From positions 1 through 64,000 of the forward strand of contig JALMLS010000404.1 of the NCBI GenBank assembly GCA_038496445.1: DNA of 64,000 nt, read 5' to 3'. Of this stretch, positions 11,198-21,745 are shown piece after piece (position 1 is the first letter of the stretch; each line of letters starts with the position of its first letter). The stretch is from Trichosphaerium sp. ATCC 40318 (lineage: Eukaryota > Discosea > Flabellinia > Trichosidae). The notes under the pieces were generated by a model that worked only from the letters and a program-made list of their open reading frames with translations, was not told the origin of the DNA and did not search any database. The position numbers and the translations under genes are program-made.

Positions 11198-13959
11198 TTA
11201 ACGTCTTGTTTTACGTCTTTTATTGAATCGAGCACCACCAGCACCTTTTGGCATATTTTTGTATGTATCAAGGAATGCAGGGTAATCTTGTCCTATACAA
11301 CATATGTCAAACAAACAACACAAAACCAAGAAAAAAACAAAAAGACAGTGAAACCAATAACATTTTTTTACGTACCTGCATCAGTCATCAATTTAATTAA
11401 ATCTCCTGCTAGCCTGCGATCCCTGGCTGGGTTGAAAAAAGCCACAGCGGCACCTTTATGTCCTGCGCGTCCTACAAAAACCTGTGAGGACGAAGAAAAA
11501 AAGAAGCAAAGCAGGAAAAGATGGAAAAAAAGAAGAAAAATGTTTTGTACCTGTTCTACCAATTCGATGAACATAATCATCAATAGCATTTGGCATATCA
11601 TAGTTTATTACTTTAGATACTTTTGGTACATCAATACCTCTAGCTACTACAGAAGTCGCAACAAGAATCTTCAATCGATGTTCCTTAAAAAAATACAGTT
11701 AGTTGTTTTGATTTTATCCTTGTTATCATCTACCTTGAATGCATTGATAGCAGCTTCTCTTTCACACTGTATATGATCACCATGTAATGATGCTGATTTG
11801 TATCCCATATCATATAACTTATCTGAGAGCAATTGACATTGTCGTTTTGTTTCAACGAAAACTATAAAAAAAAATGAGGTTAAGACATGTCAAGTTTTAA
11901 TTTTTAACTCCGATTGTACGTACTTATAATATGTCCTTGTGTTGCCTTTAATTCATTTACAAGTGTTTCAACCTTATCACGTGGTGTTTTAATTAATTTA
12001 ACTTCTTGTGTAACATTTGACGCTGTTTCTCCAACACGTCCAATCTGAATAAAAAAGTAAGTACAATTTTTTTTGTCTTCATCAAGGGAATGCTCTATCG
12101 AGTTTTACAATTGCCAAACTCCGTGATATAACAAAAGTATATGTGTACATGATAAAAACTTAAAAGATTTTTGATAGAAGTAACGTAACGCCAACTTAAA
12201 GTGCGTTGTTTGAACAGCAATATTTGTTTAGAAAAATATACGTTCTAGCAAATAACGTACTTTTAGTAGACATCTGTGATCCCTTAGAAAATCGAGAGCA
12301 AGTCCTCTGATACCTTGTGGAAATGTAGCACTGAATAATACTGTTTGTCTTTTATCACCGGCTGATTAAGAGTTATAAAGTGGAAAAAACAAACATGTGT
12401 TTTGACACATTAGAACGTACAAGGCATTCCACTCTTTTCGACGATTTCACGAATTTGTGGCTCGAAACCCATATCCAACATACGATCTGCCTCATCCAAG
12501 CAAAGGTACTGTATATTAGCAACAGATACCACGCGCATATTTATCAAATCACCAAGTCTTCCAGGGGTTGCAACAATCATATCAACACCTCTTTTTAATT
12601 CATTGATTTGACCTTTCTTTGGGACACCACCATAAACAACACAACATTTCAATGGTGTTCCATTAGTGAACTAACAATATAGTTAATAATTATCACTATA
12701 GGAAAGGGTAGTCGATGACTTAATGACCAAAGAAAAGTTACGTCCAAAAAATTTGTTTTGAATATATTTTTTTTTTCGTTTACCTTTGCAGCTTCTTCGT
12801 AAATTTGGATTGCGAGTTCTCTAGACGGAGCAATGACAAGTGAAGTAGGATAAGCTGTTGCTCTATATTAAACTTTTTAGATATCATGTTCAAACTAGAT
12901 CGTAATAACATACTGTCTATTGAATCCTTTATGGAATGTATTTTCAACATTTTTTTGTAAATGCCTTGTCTTCTTTGCAATATAAGGGAACAAAAATGCA
13001 GCAGTTTTACCACTTCCTATATAAAAAAAAATACGTATTAATACATTATCACATACAAAAACCGAAAACTAAATGACATCCTGTGACGCCAAAGTGACAC
13101 ATGATTTTCAAAAAAAAAAAAGAAGAAATGTACCTGTTTGAGCACATGCCATAACATCGTATCCCTTTAATATGAGAGGTACGGCATACTGTTGTACAGG
13201 TGTAGGTTTTGTGTAATTTGCGCGCATGATGTTATGAAGTAAAAGCGGACCAAGAATCTCATTGGACTAGGTAAAAAAACAGTTAGCCGAATGAGTCAGT
13301 TAAGAAGAAAAGTTGCAAAAATGCTGACAGTTTTTTAGCGAATGCTTAGATAATTCGCTTTGTAGTTAAGAAATAATTCGTACGTCTTCTCCAAATGTAT
13401 CAACAGGCACTATTTTACCATCATCCGAAGTTTTAAAGCTGACAGGAATATCTGCGTATTTGTCAAAGTTAATGCCTGCGCCTTTTTGCTCGTATACGTG
13501 ATCATCGCCTTTCTCCTATACATGCGTTAAAATTCAGATTGGCTAAAGTGTAACAGTGTAATAATTTTTTGTAATAAATAGCAGAAAAAGGCGTATTTAT
13601 GCGATGGTATACGCATTTTAACGCGAATTATGCTTTTACTTGTTTTTTCTCACCTCTAGAATTTGTTGGCGTTTCTCACGGTGAGATCTTCCTGTAAACT
13701 GTATAGGACAGTTTTTTTGGCATTTGAATGGTTCAGCATGGCAGCTGGGGCAATTTGGGTCTGTACGTTTCCATTGTGGCTTATCTGATGACATTCTCGT
13801 CTTATTATACATCTCACGCTCATTATCATCTCGTTTACGTTTGGGTTGCAACTTTGTATTATTGTAGTGATGTTGAAACTTATTTCTATTGCCTGAAAAG
13901 CCCCCTCTACGTCCTCCGCGACCACCACGGCCACCACGGCCTCTTCCTCCTCGTCTCAT
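11198..13959 (-). CDS. DEAD-box RNA helicase, Ded1/DDX3-like
   Basis: An ATP-dependent RNA helicase with about ten exons. The N-terminus is an RGG domain ([16 protein letters not shown] at 13959) followed by a basic region and a Cys-rich segment ([15 protein letters not shown]). The core then shows motif Q with upstream aromatic context ([15 protein letters not shown]), motif I ([14 protein letters not shown]), Ia (APSRELAIQ), GG, Ib ([11 protein letters not shown]), II ([18 protein letters not shown]), III (LFSATFP), IV (VFVETKRQ), V ([21 protein letters not shown]) and VI ([15 protein letters not shown]). The protein ends with a basic tail ([10 protein letters not shown]). The helicase core order and the motif spacing fit the Ded1/DDX3/Vasa branch, which acts in translation initiation. 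The CxxC-like cluster in the N-terminal region is not typical of Ded1 and could bind zinc or RNA. The start ATG at 13959 lies only 105 bp from the divergent start of the next gene. Confidence 0.92.
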
Positions 13960-14064
13960 CAGTGCTGTTTTGTGAAAACCAAAGAAATAAAACGACTTTG
14001 TGCAAAAAGCCGAAAAAAGTTCCCTGAACGGACTGTAAGTTCTGCTTATTTTTAAACGCTCCGC
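13960..14064. promoter_or_regulatory. short divergent promoter region
   Basis: Only 105 bp separate the start codons of the helicase gene (minus) and the small membrane protein gene (plus). Both promoters and 5' UTRs must fit here or overlap the genes. No TATA box or other consensus is evident. Confidence 0.45.
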
Positions 14065-14423
14065 ATGGGTGACAACGCAGCATTAAAACGTTCTAACGAC
14101 TATCAGACTCCATCGGTAAGTGATTAATTCAGTATCATCAAATAGCTTAGTTATACATAAAGGGACGTCGGTTTTCGTTAGTGAAGCGAACAGAGATAGC
14201 ACGACATAATATTAGCCGGGCTGGAGGAGTCCCAACAATAGAGCATCCTACGGAATACCTAGTTGATGCCTGTCTACTTGTAGCAATCGCTGTTCTTTTC
14301 TACTTCGATTTTGTATTTATAATTAAGACTGCGTTTCTGTTCGGCGCGGCAGGTATCTGGTGTTTCGCTCACTTTGATCGGTACGCACAATCTAGTAACA
14401 AAACACATTTGTGCTTCAGTTAA
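14065..14423 (+). CDS. small membrane protein, two TM segments
   Basis: Two exons: MGDNAALKRSNDYQTPS (14065-14115) and, after an intron with acceptor at about 14186, RTEIARHNISRAGGVPTI followed by two hydrophobic stretches (CLLVAIAVLFYFDFVFII and TAFLFGAAGIWCFAHF) and a polar end HLCFS. The protein is about 96 residues. The splice is chosen so that the frame avoids the TGA at 14182. I do not recognise the family. The short divergent spacing to the helicase gene suggests it is a real expressed gene. Confidence 0.6.
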
Positions 14424-14500
14424 AGCTAAAACACTTCAGGATAGTATTCTACTGCTATAAAGTAGGTAAATTCGTTCACCATAAAAGCAAGTTACAACGT

Positions 14501-15270
14501 ATGCCAAGGCGAATCTTCTTAATACGACACGGACAATCAGAGGTACATTTTTATTTTGTTTGTAGCTTATTTTTGTTCAATCTATTTTAAGAAATCAATT
14601 TCGCTAAGTTTTGTGTTAGGGTAATGTTGACCACAATATATACGCTAAAAAACCTGATAATAAGATTGAGCTTACAACCAAGGGTGTTTCCCAAGCAAAG
14701 AATGCAGGCAAGGTTCTTAGAGAGATGATAGGAGATGAGACTGTAAGATTTTTCGTTTCACCATATCGTCGGGCTCAACAGACTTATCACAATATTGCCG
14801 AATCTTTTGATGATAACCAATGCACAGTACTACAAATATAACTTCATAGCCACATCAATAACATTATAATTTAGTACAGAGAAGAACCAAGACTAAGAGA
14901 GCAAGATTGGGGTAATTTTCAAGATCCTGATCAAGTTCTTAAATGTCGGGAAGAAAGAAGAAAATTTGGAAGCTTCTACTACAGGTTACCAAATGGAGAA
15001 TCAGGTTCTGATGTATATGATCGTGTTACAAGCTTCTGGTCTACAATTATAAGAGAGTTTAAGTACAAAAACTGCTTAGAGAACTTTGTAATGGTATCAC
15101 ATGGTATCACTCTTCGTCTTTTTTTGATGAGGTATTTCAAATGGACTGTAGATGAAATGCAGGCAACTTGGAACTTGGAAAATTGTCAAATACTTGTAAT
15201 GAGGTTACAAGACGGGAAGTATGTTCTGGAGACACCGCTCAAGCGTGATCCTGTACATAAAAATCTTTAA
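14501..15270 (+). CDS. histidine phosphatase family protein (PGM/DET1-like)
   Basis: Three exons (14501-14542, 14622-14832, 14876-15270) encode about 215 residues of the phosphoglycerate-mutase-like superfamily. The catalytic histidine is in LIRHGQSEGN; the intron after SE falls inside this motif. The second half has VSPYRRAQQT, the acid/base region LREQDWGNFQ, and the second catalytic histidine in MVSHGITLRLFL. The LREQDWGNFQD and LPNGESGSDVYDRV segments resemble the DET1-type broad-range acid phosphatases of yeast and plants. The substrate is not predictable from sequence; a cytosolic phosphatase is likely because no signal peptide is seen. Confidence 0.88.
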
Positions 15271-15593
15271 ACAAAAAGTCTCTTTTGTTTTCTTACATTG
15301 CGCTATCGGTGATTGGTAAGTATGTTATGCAGATGCTTAGTATCATGTGTCAATGAGTATCGATGAATCACAGATACATTGGAAAGTTGAATCGCGTACA
15401 ATTTGATTATCGATTGGCCAACACGTACCCTAAGAAAGGTTAAGACCAAAAAAGTAAAAACGTCCTAGTGTTAGATATGGTATTTAAAAATAATTGTTTT
15501 AATAAGCGTAATCACGTGCCTTATAAAAAGCACGGACTGTTGTTGACAGGTTCTTTGTAGAATGCTAGTTGTTCTAAATAAACTCCTTTACTT
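15271..15593. other. intergenic
   Basis: No gene recognised. It includes a CACGTG site near 15514. Confidence 0.4.
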
Positions 15594-15827
15594 TTATTTA
15601 GTAGACTTTGACAGAGTATTAGAATAAGCGGCAGTATTAAATCCCACCTGCTCTCGCCTTTGCCCAGCATTGTACCATGACTTAGAGCGCGCATGTTCAT
15701 CACCAATGTATACAATGATGAGCAAGTTGGCTATTGCTAAACCATGCATTACACAGTCTCTCATCGTGTTTACATTTAATAATACTCTTCCGCTAATTAC
15801 CATTGCTTGTATTCTCCTTTTGGCCAT
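15594..15827 (-). CDS. possible small single-TM protein, unrecognised
   Basis: A 77-codon open frame starting MAKRRIQAMVISGR at 15827 with one hydrophobic stretch (CVMHGLAIANLLIIVYIG) and a polar tail ending SNTLSKSTK. A positively charged N-terminus before a hydrophobic helix would suit a signal anchor. There is no family match I can name. The opposite strand also has a frame of similar length with a hydrophobic end (15670-15867), so the call is weak. Confidence 0.3.
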   Translation of the reverse strand: MAKRRIQAMVISGRVLLNVNTMRDCVMHGLAIANLLIIVYIGDEHARSKSWYNAGQRREQVGFNTAAYSNTLSKSTK

Positions 15828-15938
15828 GCTTATTTTAATTAAGACGCTTGTTAAAACACGACTCTAGATCAACCTATTTTTATTTATTTGACAGTATTAT
15901 GGCTGCACCACATTCTTTTATTGTTGCGTATACTAAAA

Positions 15939-16991
15939 TTATTGAGGTATTTCTTCATCATCTTTGTATGTTGTACATATTAAAAGTTGTCCATTATCAT
16001 CCCACTCTTTGTACTCACCGTTTAATTTATCATCAACATATGTTGATTGTACAACGATTTGTCCATTATGATGCCACTTTTTGTACCCACCGTTTTTCAT
16101 ACCATTACTTATTGTAGTTTCTAGAGAGAGTTGTCCATTGGCATGCCAATGCTTAGTCTCACCATTTGGCTTGCCATCAACAAGTGTAAAGTGCATTGAA
16201 AGTTGTCCATTGTCATGCCATATCTTACAGTCACCATTTGGCTTGCCATCAACCAGTAGAGTATAACTTTCAAGCTGTCCATTCTCATGCCACTTTTTTA
16301 CACTAACATTTTCACCCTTAACAAACTCAACACTTATTTGTAGTATCCCATTTTCATCCCACCGTTTCACTTCTCCATGTTCTTTACCATCAGAATATGG
16401 AGTACAACTATGAAGTTGTCCATTCTCATACCACTTTTTAGCATCAATTTGGTCGCCATTAACAAATAAAGCAGTTAACAACAGAGTCCCATTTTCGTCC
16501 CACTGCTTCACTTCTCCATCTTCCTTACCGTTAACATATGTGATGGTTGAAGATAATTGTCCATTCTCATGAAACTGCCTCACTTCTCCGTCTTTCTTTC
16601 CATCAACAAAGGTCATGACTGTAGATAATTGTCCATTCTCATGCCATTGTTTGTACTCTCCTTTACACTTACCACCAGAGAACACTGTATAAATATGAAG
16701 TTGTCCATTTTCATGCCACTGCTTCGTTTCTCCGTGTCTTTCACCATCTTTCATCATGGTAGTGCGGCATATCCTGCCGCTATTATACCAATACATCCAC
16801 ATACCTTTTTTTTCAAGGTTGGCATTGTAATGCGTGTTCTTTGCAGCTCTTTTTGAGAGTATATGGAACTTTGCGAACGTTTCCTCGTTAAAAGAGCATA
16901 AATACCGTTGAATATCAAAGGGAAGGTCTAGTAGGTTAGGAGGGGTATCGTTTGTGGAATGTAAACCACGCTTTGACGATTTATGATCCAT
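15939..16991 (-). CDS. F-box-like protein with 12 YwqK/MORN-2-type repeats
   Basis: A single-exon 350-residue protein. Residues about 18-55 (LLDLPFDIQRYLCSFNEETF followed by AKFHILSKRAAKN) look like a divergent F-box. From residue about 65 to the end there are about 12 repeats of 23-24 residues of the type KQWHENGQLSTVMTFVDGKK with DGE or NGE at the end. This is the pattern of the YwqK/MORN_2 repeat, known mainly from bacterial proteins annotated as YwqK-family antitoxins and from scattered protist proteins. The repeats should form a long beta-sheet surface for binding. No intron, signal peptide or TM segment is seen. If the F-box is real, it would be an SCF ubiquitin ligase adaptor, with the repeats selecting the target. 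The adjacent accessory island fits a fast-evolving family. Confidence 0.8.
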   Translation of the reverse strand: MDHKSSKRGLHSTNDTPPNLLDLPFDIQRYLCSFNEETFAKFHILSKRAAKNTHYNANLEKKGMWMYWYNSGRICRTTMMKDGERHGETKQWHENGQLHIYTVFSGGKCKGEYKQWHENGQLSTVMTFVDGKKDGEVRQFHENGQLSSTITYVNGKEDGEVKQWDENGTLLLTALFVNGDQIDAKKWYENGQLHSCTPYSDGKEHGEVKRWDENGILQISVEFVKGENVSVKKWHENGQLESYTLLVDGKPNGDCKIWHDNGQLSMHFTLVDGKPNGETKHWHANGQLSLETTISNGMKNGGYKKWHHNGQIVVQSTYVDDKLNGEYKEWDDNGQLLICTTYKDDEEIPQ

Positions 16992-17441
16992 TGGAGGCTA
17001 AAATGTCTTAGAGAGCGTTAATTGCCATTGAAACCAATGGTTTGGGTTTATTTCTGAGAAAACGTACCGGAGGGTCACGTGGTAGATCTTTGGGACAATA
17101 AACACCAGATGCAGGCACAAACGACAAAACGCGAAACGTTTTATTTGCTGTAAGAAGTAAATTGACTTGAAAAAAAACCAATTAAAGTTGTTCGCACACT
17201 ATGTACACTTTTACGAAACGTGAGTTCGATGGAGCGTATCACCGTTAGCGTCACTCCGGATTCCTCAACGAAATTTCGCGCTCTGCTATCGAAACTTAAC
17301 GTAATCAAGAAATTAAGCCAGCTGGCACAATAAACACTCAATTGAACAAACAGAATAATATAAGATAAATCAAGCGTTTGAGGCTATTACGCTTTTTATG
17401 TTACTATTGTACACTTGTTCGGAGTATGCACTAACTAGAAG
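16992..17441. other. intergenic with CACGTG site
   Basis: Upstream of the YwqK-repeat gene and downstream of the multi-TM gene. A TCACGTGG site lies near 17079, about 90 bp upstream of the start at 16991. A 66-codon minus-strand frame (17141-17341) has no motif and is not called. Confidence 0.45.
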
Positions 17442-19277
17442 CTAGATACTACTTATGTTTACGGTTGATTGCGTTGGGCTATCGAGTGAATGAGTACTTT
17501 TCGCAATTCCATCAGAGCTCCCTTTTGATTTCTCTCTTTTCAACATTTTGCTTAATGTCTTGAACATTTGCCAAGGTGGAGCGTAGTAAGAGTAGATGGC
17601 ACATATCATCAATACCTCAAAAGAGCGCAAACAGAAAAGCCAACCTACTGTAGTGTCATATACTCTATCTCTTAGAGCCTGTGCGATAATAATGAGAGCT
17701 CCGAGTAAGGCAACGCCAATAGTGCAACGTGTTATCTAGAATATATGAGCACGTGATATTACTGCACTGATTTATTTACTTACACGCATTAGTGCTCTTC
17801 TAGAGGTCTTGTTTTTTTCGTATCTCATTGTCTTGCAGTAAACTACCGAAGCACTTACCTTTGTTATAATTGTTAAAACATACATGAAGGTGAGACAGTA
17901 ACGTACAAATATAAAAATCAACATTAACAAAGTGTTGGATATCACGAGAACGTTTACTATGACGCTATGAAAGTTTGTTAGAAGTGTGGCAAAAAACCTT
18001 AGGACGTACTCAAGGTGAGTTGAAGTGATTACTCTATACAATATGGTTACCATACAACTGATGGTAGTATATACCATAGCAACAATTGCAATACGTTTGT
18101 GTGTAAATGTTGGGTGTCCCGAAAGCGCAGCTTGGAGCCTAAATATTACGTCACAATTGTTGTTGTCTAAACTTTAAAAAGTACTGTTCTTTGGTTTGGT
18201 GGATAGATAATAAAATATCGATTGAGAAAGCACTTACCAATATGCACTTGTCGATACTACCATAGCAAACAAACCTGAAACAGCAAGCGTTGAGACAAAC
18301 AAAACAGATTGATTGCTATTGATTCCGTTGTATCCATACAAATCAATAATGGGTTGAAGAGTACGTACTGTACAATAATAAGATTCAAAAATATACTTGC
18401 CCAATACGTACCAAATGTTGTTCCAATTATTGATACTAAGGCTACATCAAGCAATATGCCAGCCCAAAGTTCTTGACCAGGTACCACAGGTATGTTAGCT
18501 TTTGGTGATTTAGCGCTACATCGCTTATGTTGCCTTAGAGTAAAGACTGTAATAGCATAGCAGAGTAAAAGAAAAAACACAATTGGCACTGTCACTTCAT
18601 AAAATCTCCACGTGATAATGAATAGGTTGTAGCCATCCATAACTGTCAATAATTAATCAAATGAAATACGCACAATTTAAAATAAGAAAATAGTAGGACA
18701 AACCTCGGTTAGAAGCCGGAATCAATGTAGTGATTGAGTTGTCAACGAAACTGTCAGTAAAGTTTGTACTTAATCCCTGTGCGAGTATGAATGGTATTCG
18801 TAAATTGCGTGTCGGCTGGAGAATATTTATTGGCAAATCACCTAAAATGAGTGAGTTTGAAGGAGTATTAGTTTCTCCGACCAACAAATAGTATAAAGGC
18901 AATGGCTCCTTGCGATTGAACTGCTTTTGCAAGTCTAGGATGAAACATCTCCCCATTTGACGTCTCACAATTACTCTCATTTTGAAGAGTGTATGCTATG
19001 TACCCTAAATACTGTTTGTTAGTAAAACGGCATGTGCGGAGTTTGTGCCTGAGAGCTCGAAATTATTTTTCAAGTTACATCCTTCAAACTTTACTCTGCG
19101 CAATGGCGCTGTGATAAGCTTAGTGTTGGGCGTACTGAACCATGAATACACTGACTTTGTTGTATTACAAGTGTATTTACAAGCAATTACTGGCGTGTCA
19201 TCGTATATGAACCCCTGACATACAACAAGGTATGGCAGAAAAACAAGAACAATAGCGAGACATATTGCGCTTGACAT
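17442..19277 (-). CDS. secreted-N-terminus multi-TM receptor-like protein
   Basis: Several exons on the minus strand encode an N-terminal signal peptide (MSSAICLAIVLVFLPYLVVC from 19277), an extracellular region of about 180 residues with N-glycosylation sites (NTT, NFT), and then about seven or eight hydrophobic segments. These include FYEVTVPIVFFLLLCYAITV, ELWAGILLDVALVSIIGTTF, SIFLNLIIVQYVLFNPLLI, RIAIVAMVYTTISCMVTILY, VIVNVLVISNTLLMLIFIFV, CTIGVALLGALIIIAQAL and VGWLFCLRSFEVLMICAIYS. It ends in a Ser-rich cytoplasmic tail (SKGSSDGIAKSTHSLDSPT) to 17442. The extracellular part, with FILAQGLSTNF and the PLYYLLVGE region, could be a PA-like domain; I am not sure. The shape (signal, ectodomain, 7TM, Ser-rich tail) is that of a GPCR-like receptor, but no GPCR family signature was found. 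A CACGTG site lies about 25 bp upstream of the start. Confidence 0.7.
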
Positions 19278-19566
19278 TGAGAACAGAAAAGTATGGTAAC
19301 ACGTGCCACAATATTGTGTACGCCACGTATTAAAACAAAGGCTTTTTGTCGTGATACGTTATCATAATGAATGCCGTCATTACAAATCTTTGACGAACAT
19401 TCAGGTAACGTGCGTTTGACCTAGATCACATCATGTAAGAGAAAGAAAACCATGAGATTAAGGCTGGTGGCAAGTCACGTTGATGTTATTCTTAGCTTTC
19501 TTGAATAAATCACGAGTATTAATATGCCTATAATACCGGGGTTGAACAATCTTTAGACAAGGGAAT
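19278..19566. other. intergenic
   Basis: 5' flank of the multi-TM gene, with a CACGTG site at about 19301. No gene seen. Confidence 0.4.
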
Positions 19567-19819
19567 GAGTAAAATAGTAAAATCTGGGAGTTTGGAAAAT
19601 CTGGAAATGTAAAAAGGAAGTATGATGGAGGTGCTTTTTCTCCCCACACCATAAATAAATATACCACATAATCTTCCGCCCTTTAGGGCCGGGGTGTTAT
19701 ACCCCATATTCGGCGACTGATGACTCAATTTGTTGGTGGTATGGGGAGAAAAAGCACTTCCACATACTTCCTTTTTACATTTCCAGATTTTCCAAACTAC
19801 CAGATTTTACTTTTACAAT
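19567..19819. repeat. long near-perfect inverted repeat
   Basis: The left arm at 19567-19650 and the right arm at 19738-19819 are reverse complements over about 83 bp with only a few mismatches. The shared core reads AAAATCTG, AGTTTGGAAAATCTGG, AAATGTAAAAAGGAAGTATG and GTGCTTTTTCTCCCCA. The 87-bp spacer contains the smaller palindrome-like GGCCGGGGTGTTATACCCC. If transcribed it would fold into a long hairpin. It could be a foldback element or MITE, or a remnant of an inverted duplication. No target-site duplication was found by eye. Confidence 0.85.
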
Positions 19820-20206
19820 AGACATGACGTCTCCGTGTAAGATTATTGTTTCGGAATACCTGAAGTTAAAATCAAACAAAGGGACCAAAAGGGTTATTTT
19901 CCTATTTGAGATTCACCAAAAGCCAAACACTGTAACTCTAAGAGCATGAATACAATATAGGAAATAACCAGGACTGCTACACTAATAGTGCATCGTGTTA
20001 TCTATGAGCACGTGATCATACTAGGTCAAGAATATGTGGTTTGAGTAAAGTGCAAATCAGGTTTGCTTCCATGTAATTGAGCGTTAAAAAGTAATTTGAT
20101 GCCAGTGCCATTTCGTTCGTGCACTTTGTTGGACATGGTGATAACAACTGTTGTGTAAAAAGTCAAAGTGTTCACTTAAATGTAGCTGTACAACTTAGCC
20201 GTAAAC
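19820..20206. other. intergenic, 5' flank of F-box gene
   Basis: Holds a GAGCACGTGATCA site near 20010. A closely similar stretch (ATAGTGCATCGTGTTATCTATGAG, nearly the same as the 17719-17755 region inside the multi-TM gene) suggests a small duplicated piece of that gene. No intact gene. Confidence 0.45.
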
Positions 20207-21190
20207 ATGAAGCGTCAAGTATTAATAGCGGACAGTAATAAATATCAAATGACGACTAAACACTGTGGTGATACATCAATCATGCTAATAGACTTATTTT
20301 CACTACCGACGGAGATCTTGTTAAATATTATCACAAACAACCTTGACTGGCTTGATTTATCGTCACTACAACAATCAAACCATTATCTATGCGAAATGAT
20401 ACGAAACGACTCAGATTACATTTATCGGCATTTATACCACCAAAAATGGGGTCACAATGCCGACAAACTTGAGCGTGCTGTCCACGAACGAATCGCCAAG
20501 GATCTCAGTGCTCAACAAGCAATAGTAGTACAGTACAGAAAGGAAACACTTCAAGTACCGATAACAAAGTATAATTTGGATGCAGTCACGTGGAAAGAGA
20601 AGTATCGAAACAGATTGCGTTCAAATATCATCTCAGAGTTGAGTTGTGACAAGACCCATGTTCACCAAGGCGAGACAGTAACATTCGCACTCACACTTCA
20701 AAATATTGGTAAAACAACTGAGAGAATTTATCTCGGCTTTGGCTCCCATCTTAAAAACTGTCATATCATTGAATGTGGCCATGCTATTCATATCTGGAAG
20801 CCTGAAATCAAAGATCCTAATGGTTTTCTCGACAATTACAAGTTATATCATTCACCTCCTCCCGATTTATCAAATATGCGTTACTTTCATCTTGCAATGA
20901 CTCCAGGAGACAGACGTACATTTGAACTACCACTAATTTTCGACAAGTTAGAACTGCTGCCATCGTATACAAGCATACAATCTGTGCCTCCTGATACCTT
21001 ATCTCTTAAAGGCACATGTATGGAAGTATGTGTTGCCTGTTCCGAAACACCAAACGTATTCCCTCTTCAAGTATTTGCTAACATCAACACTAGTAAGGAA
21101 TCATGTAATGGTGTTTTTGGAACTGTTTTTGGACATTGCTCAGTTGTTACAAGCAATATTGTAAATCTAATAATGCAAAAGACATCGTAA
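20207..21190 (+). CDS. F-box protein with Ig-like (BsuPI/CARDB-like) C-terminal domain
   Basis: An intact single-exon protein of 327 residues. The F-box is at about residues 28-75 (DLFSLPTEILLNIITNNLDW then LSSLQQSNHYLCEMIRNDSD). A linker with the conserved block AVTWKEKYRNRLRSN leads to a beta-rich domain: NIISELSCDKTHVHQGETVT, FALTLQNIGKT, HAIHIWKPEIKDP, MTPGDRRTFELPL, DTLSLKGTCMEVCVA, PNVFPLQVFANIN and GHCSVVTSNIVNL. The GE-V-F-L-L-N-G and PGD-R-TF-L motifs resemble Ig-like folds such as BsuPI or CARDB domains; this is fold-level similarity, not a family match. By analogy with other F-box proteins it would recruit a target to an SCF ligase. It is the only intact member of this family in the window; broken relatives are at 24756, 35136, 40262 and 45531. 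Confidence 0.82.
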   Translation: MKRQVLIADSNKYQMTTKHCGDTSIMLIDLFSLPTEILLNIITNNLDWLDLSSLQQSNHYLCEMIRNDSDYIYRHLYHQKWGHNADKLERAVHERIAKDLSAQQAIVVQYRKETLQVPITKYNLDAVTWKEKYRNRLRSNIISELSCDKTHVHQGETVTFALTLQNIGKTTERIYLGFGSHLKNCHIIECGHAIHIWKPEIKDPNGFLDNYKLYHSPPPDLSNMRYFHLAMTPGDRRTFELPLIFDKLELLPSYTSIQSVPPDTLSLKGTCMEVCVACSETPNVFPLQVFANINTSKESCNGVFGTVFGHCSVVTSNIVNLIMQKTS

Positions 21191-21291
21191 TTCACCTTCA
21201 ATGTAACTGAAATAAAATTATTCTTCAAACACCATCTTGTATTTCACATATGTATTATTAACTCGAAAAAGGACTACTAATATCACAACAA

Positions 21292-21745
21292 GTGAAGGGA
21301 AACATTATGAATTGTCCACCTGAGATCATTTCAGCTATTTTAGAACACGTGGGTGACAAAGATTTATTTCCTGTTGCTCAATCATGTTGGAACATGGCTG
21401 ATATTATTCATGATATTATTGGATACAGACATGTTTATCTCAAGCGATACACAGATATTCTAAAGATAAATCAGCACAAGGGTATGGATAACACCATAGT
21501 TCACCTAGACCGTATGGGGGATAGTACACTATTCTCAAAACTTGCTGGCTGTCGCACATTCAAAACTTCATCAAAAAATAAGATCTGAAAGCAATAGACA
21601 ACCTAACCACATTGATATTGCTGAGTACTATAAAATTAGAGATAACCATATGAAAGCACTTACAGGCGTTCATACTATCAATCTGCGCAGCTGTAAACAT
21701 GTGACAGATGAAGGCATTAAAGCACAGGTTTTCACTTGTATTTAA
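21292..21745 (+). pseudogene. truncated and frameshifted F-box/LRR gene
   Basis: The first frame, with an ATG at 21307 reading MNCPPEIISAILEHVGDKDL then FPVAQSCWNMADI, is an F-box-like start. It ends at 21588 in KTSSKNKI. The overlapping frame from 21542 (LLAVAHSKLHQKIRS) continues to a single LRR (HMKALTGVHTINLRSCKHVT then DEGIKA) and stops at 21745. Comparison with the intact gene at 33060-34343, which has about a dozen repeats, shows both a frameshift near 21535 and loss of nearly all repeats. It is most likely a pseudogene. A short translated F-box-only protein cannot be ruled out. Confidence 0.65.

Noticed and set aside
11009-11776. Plus-strand 255-codon frame
   Set aside because: It is antisense to the C-terminal exons of the DEAD-box helicase, whose motifs V and VI are clear on the minus strand. 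The frame is Phe/Lys-rich shadow.
17141-17341. Minus 66-codon frame upstream of the YwqK-repeat gene
   Set aside because: No recognisable feature and no neighbouring exons with matching phase.
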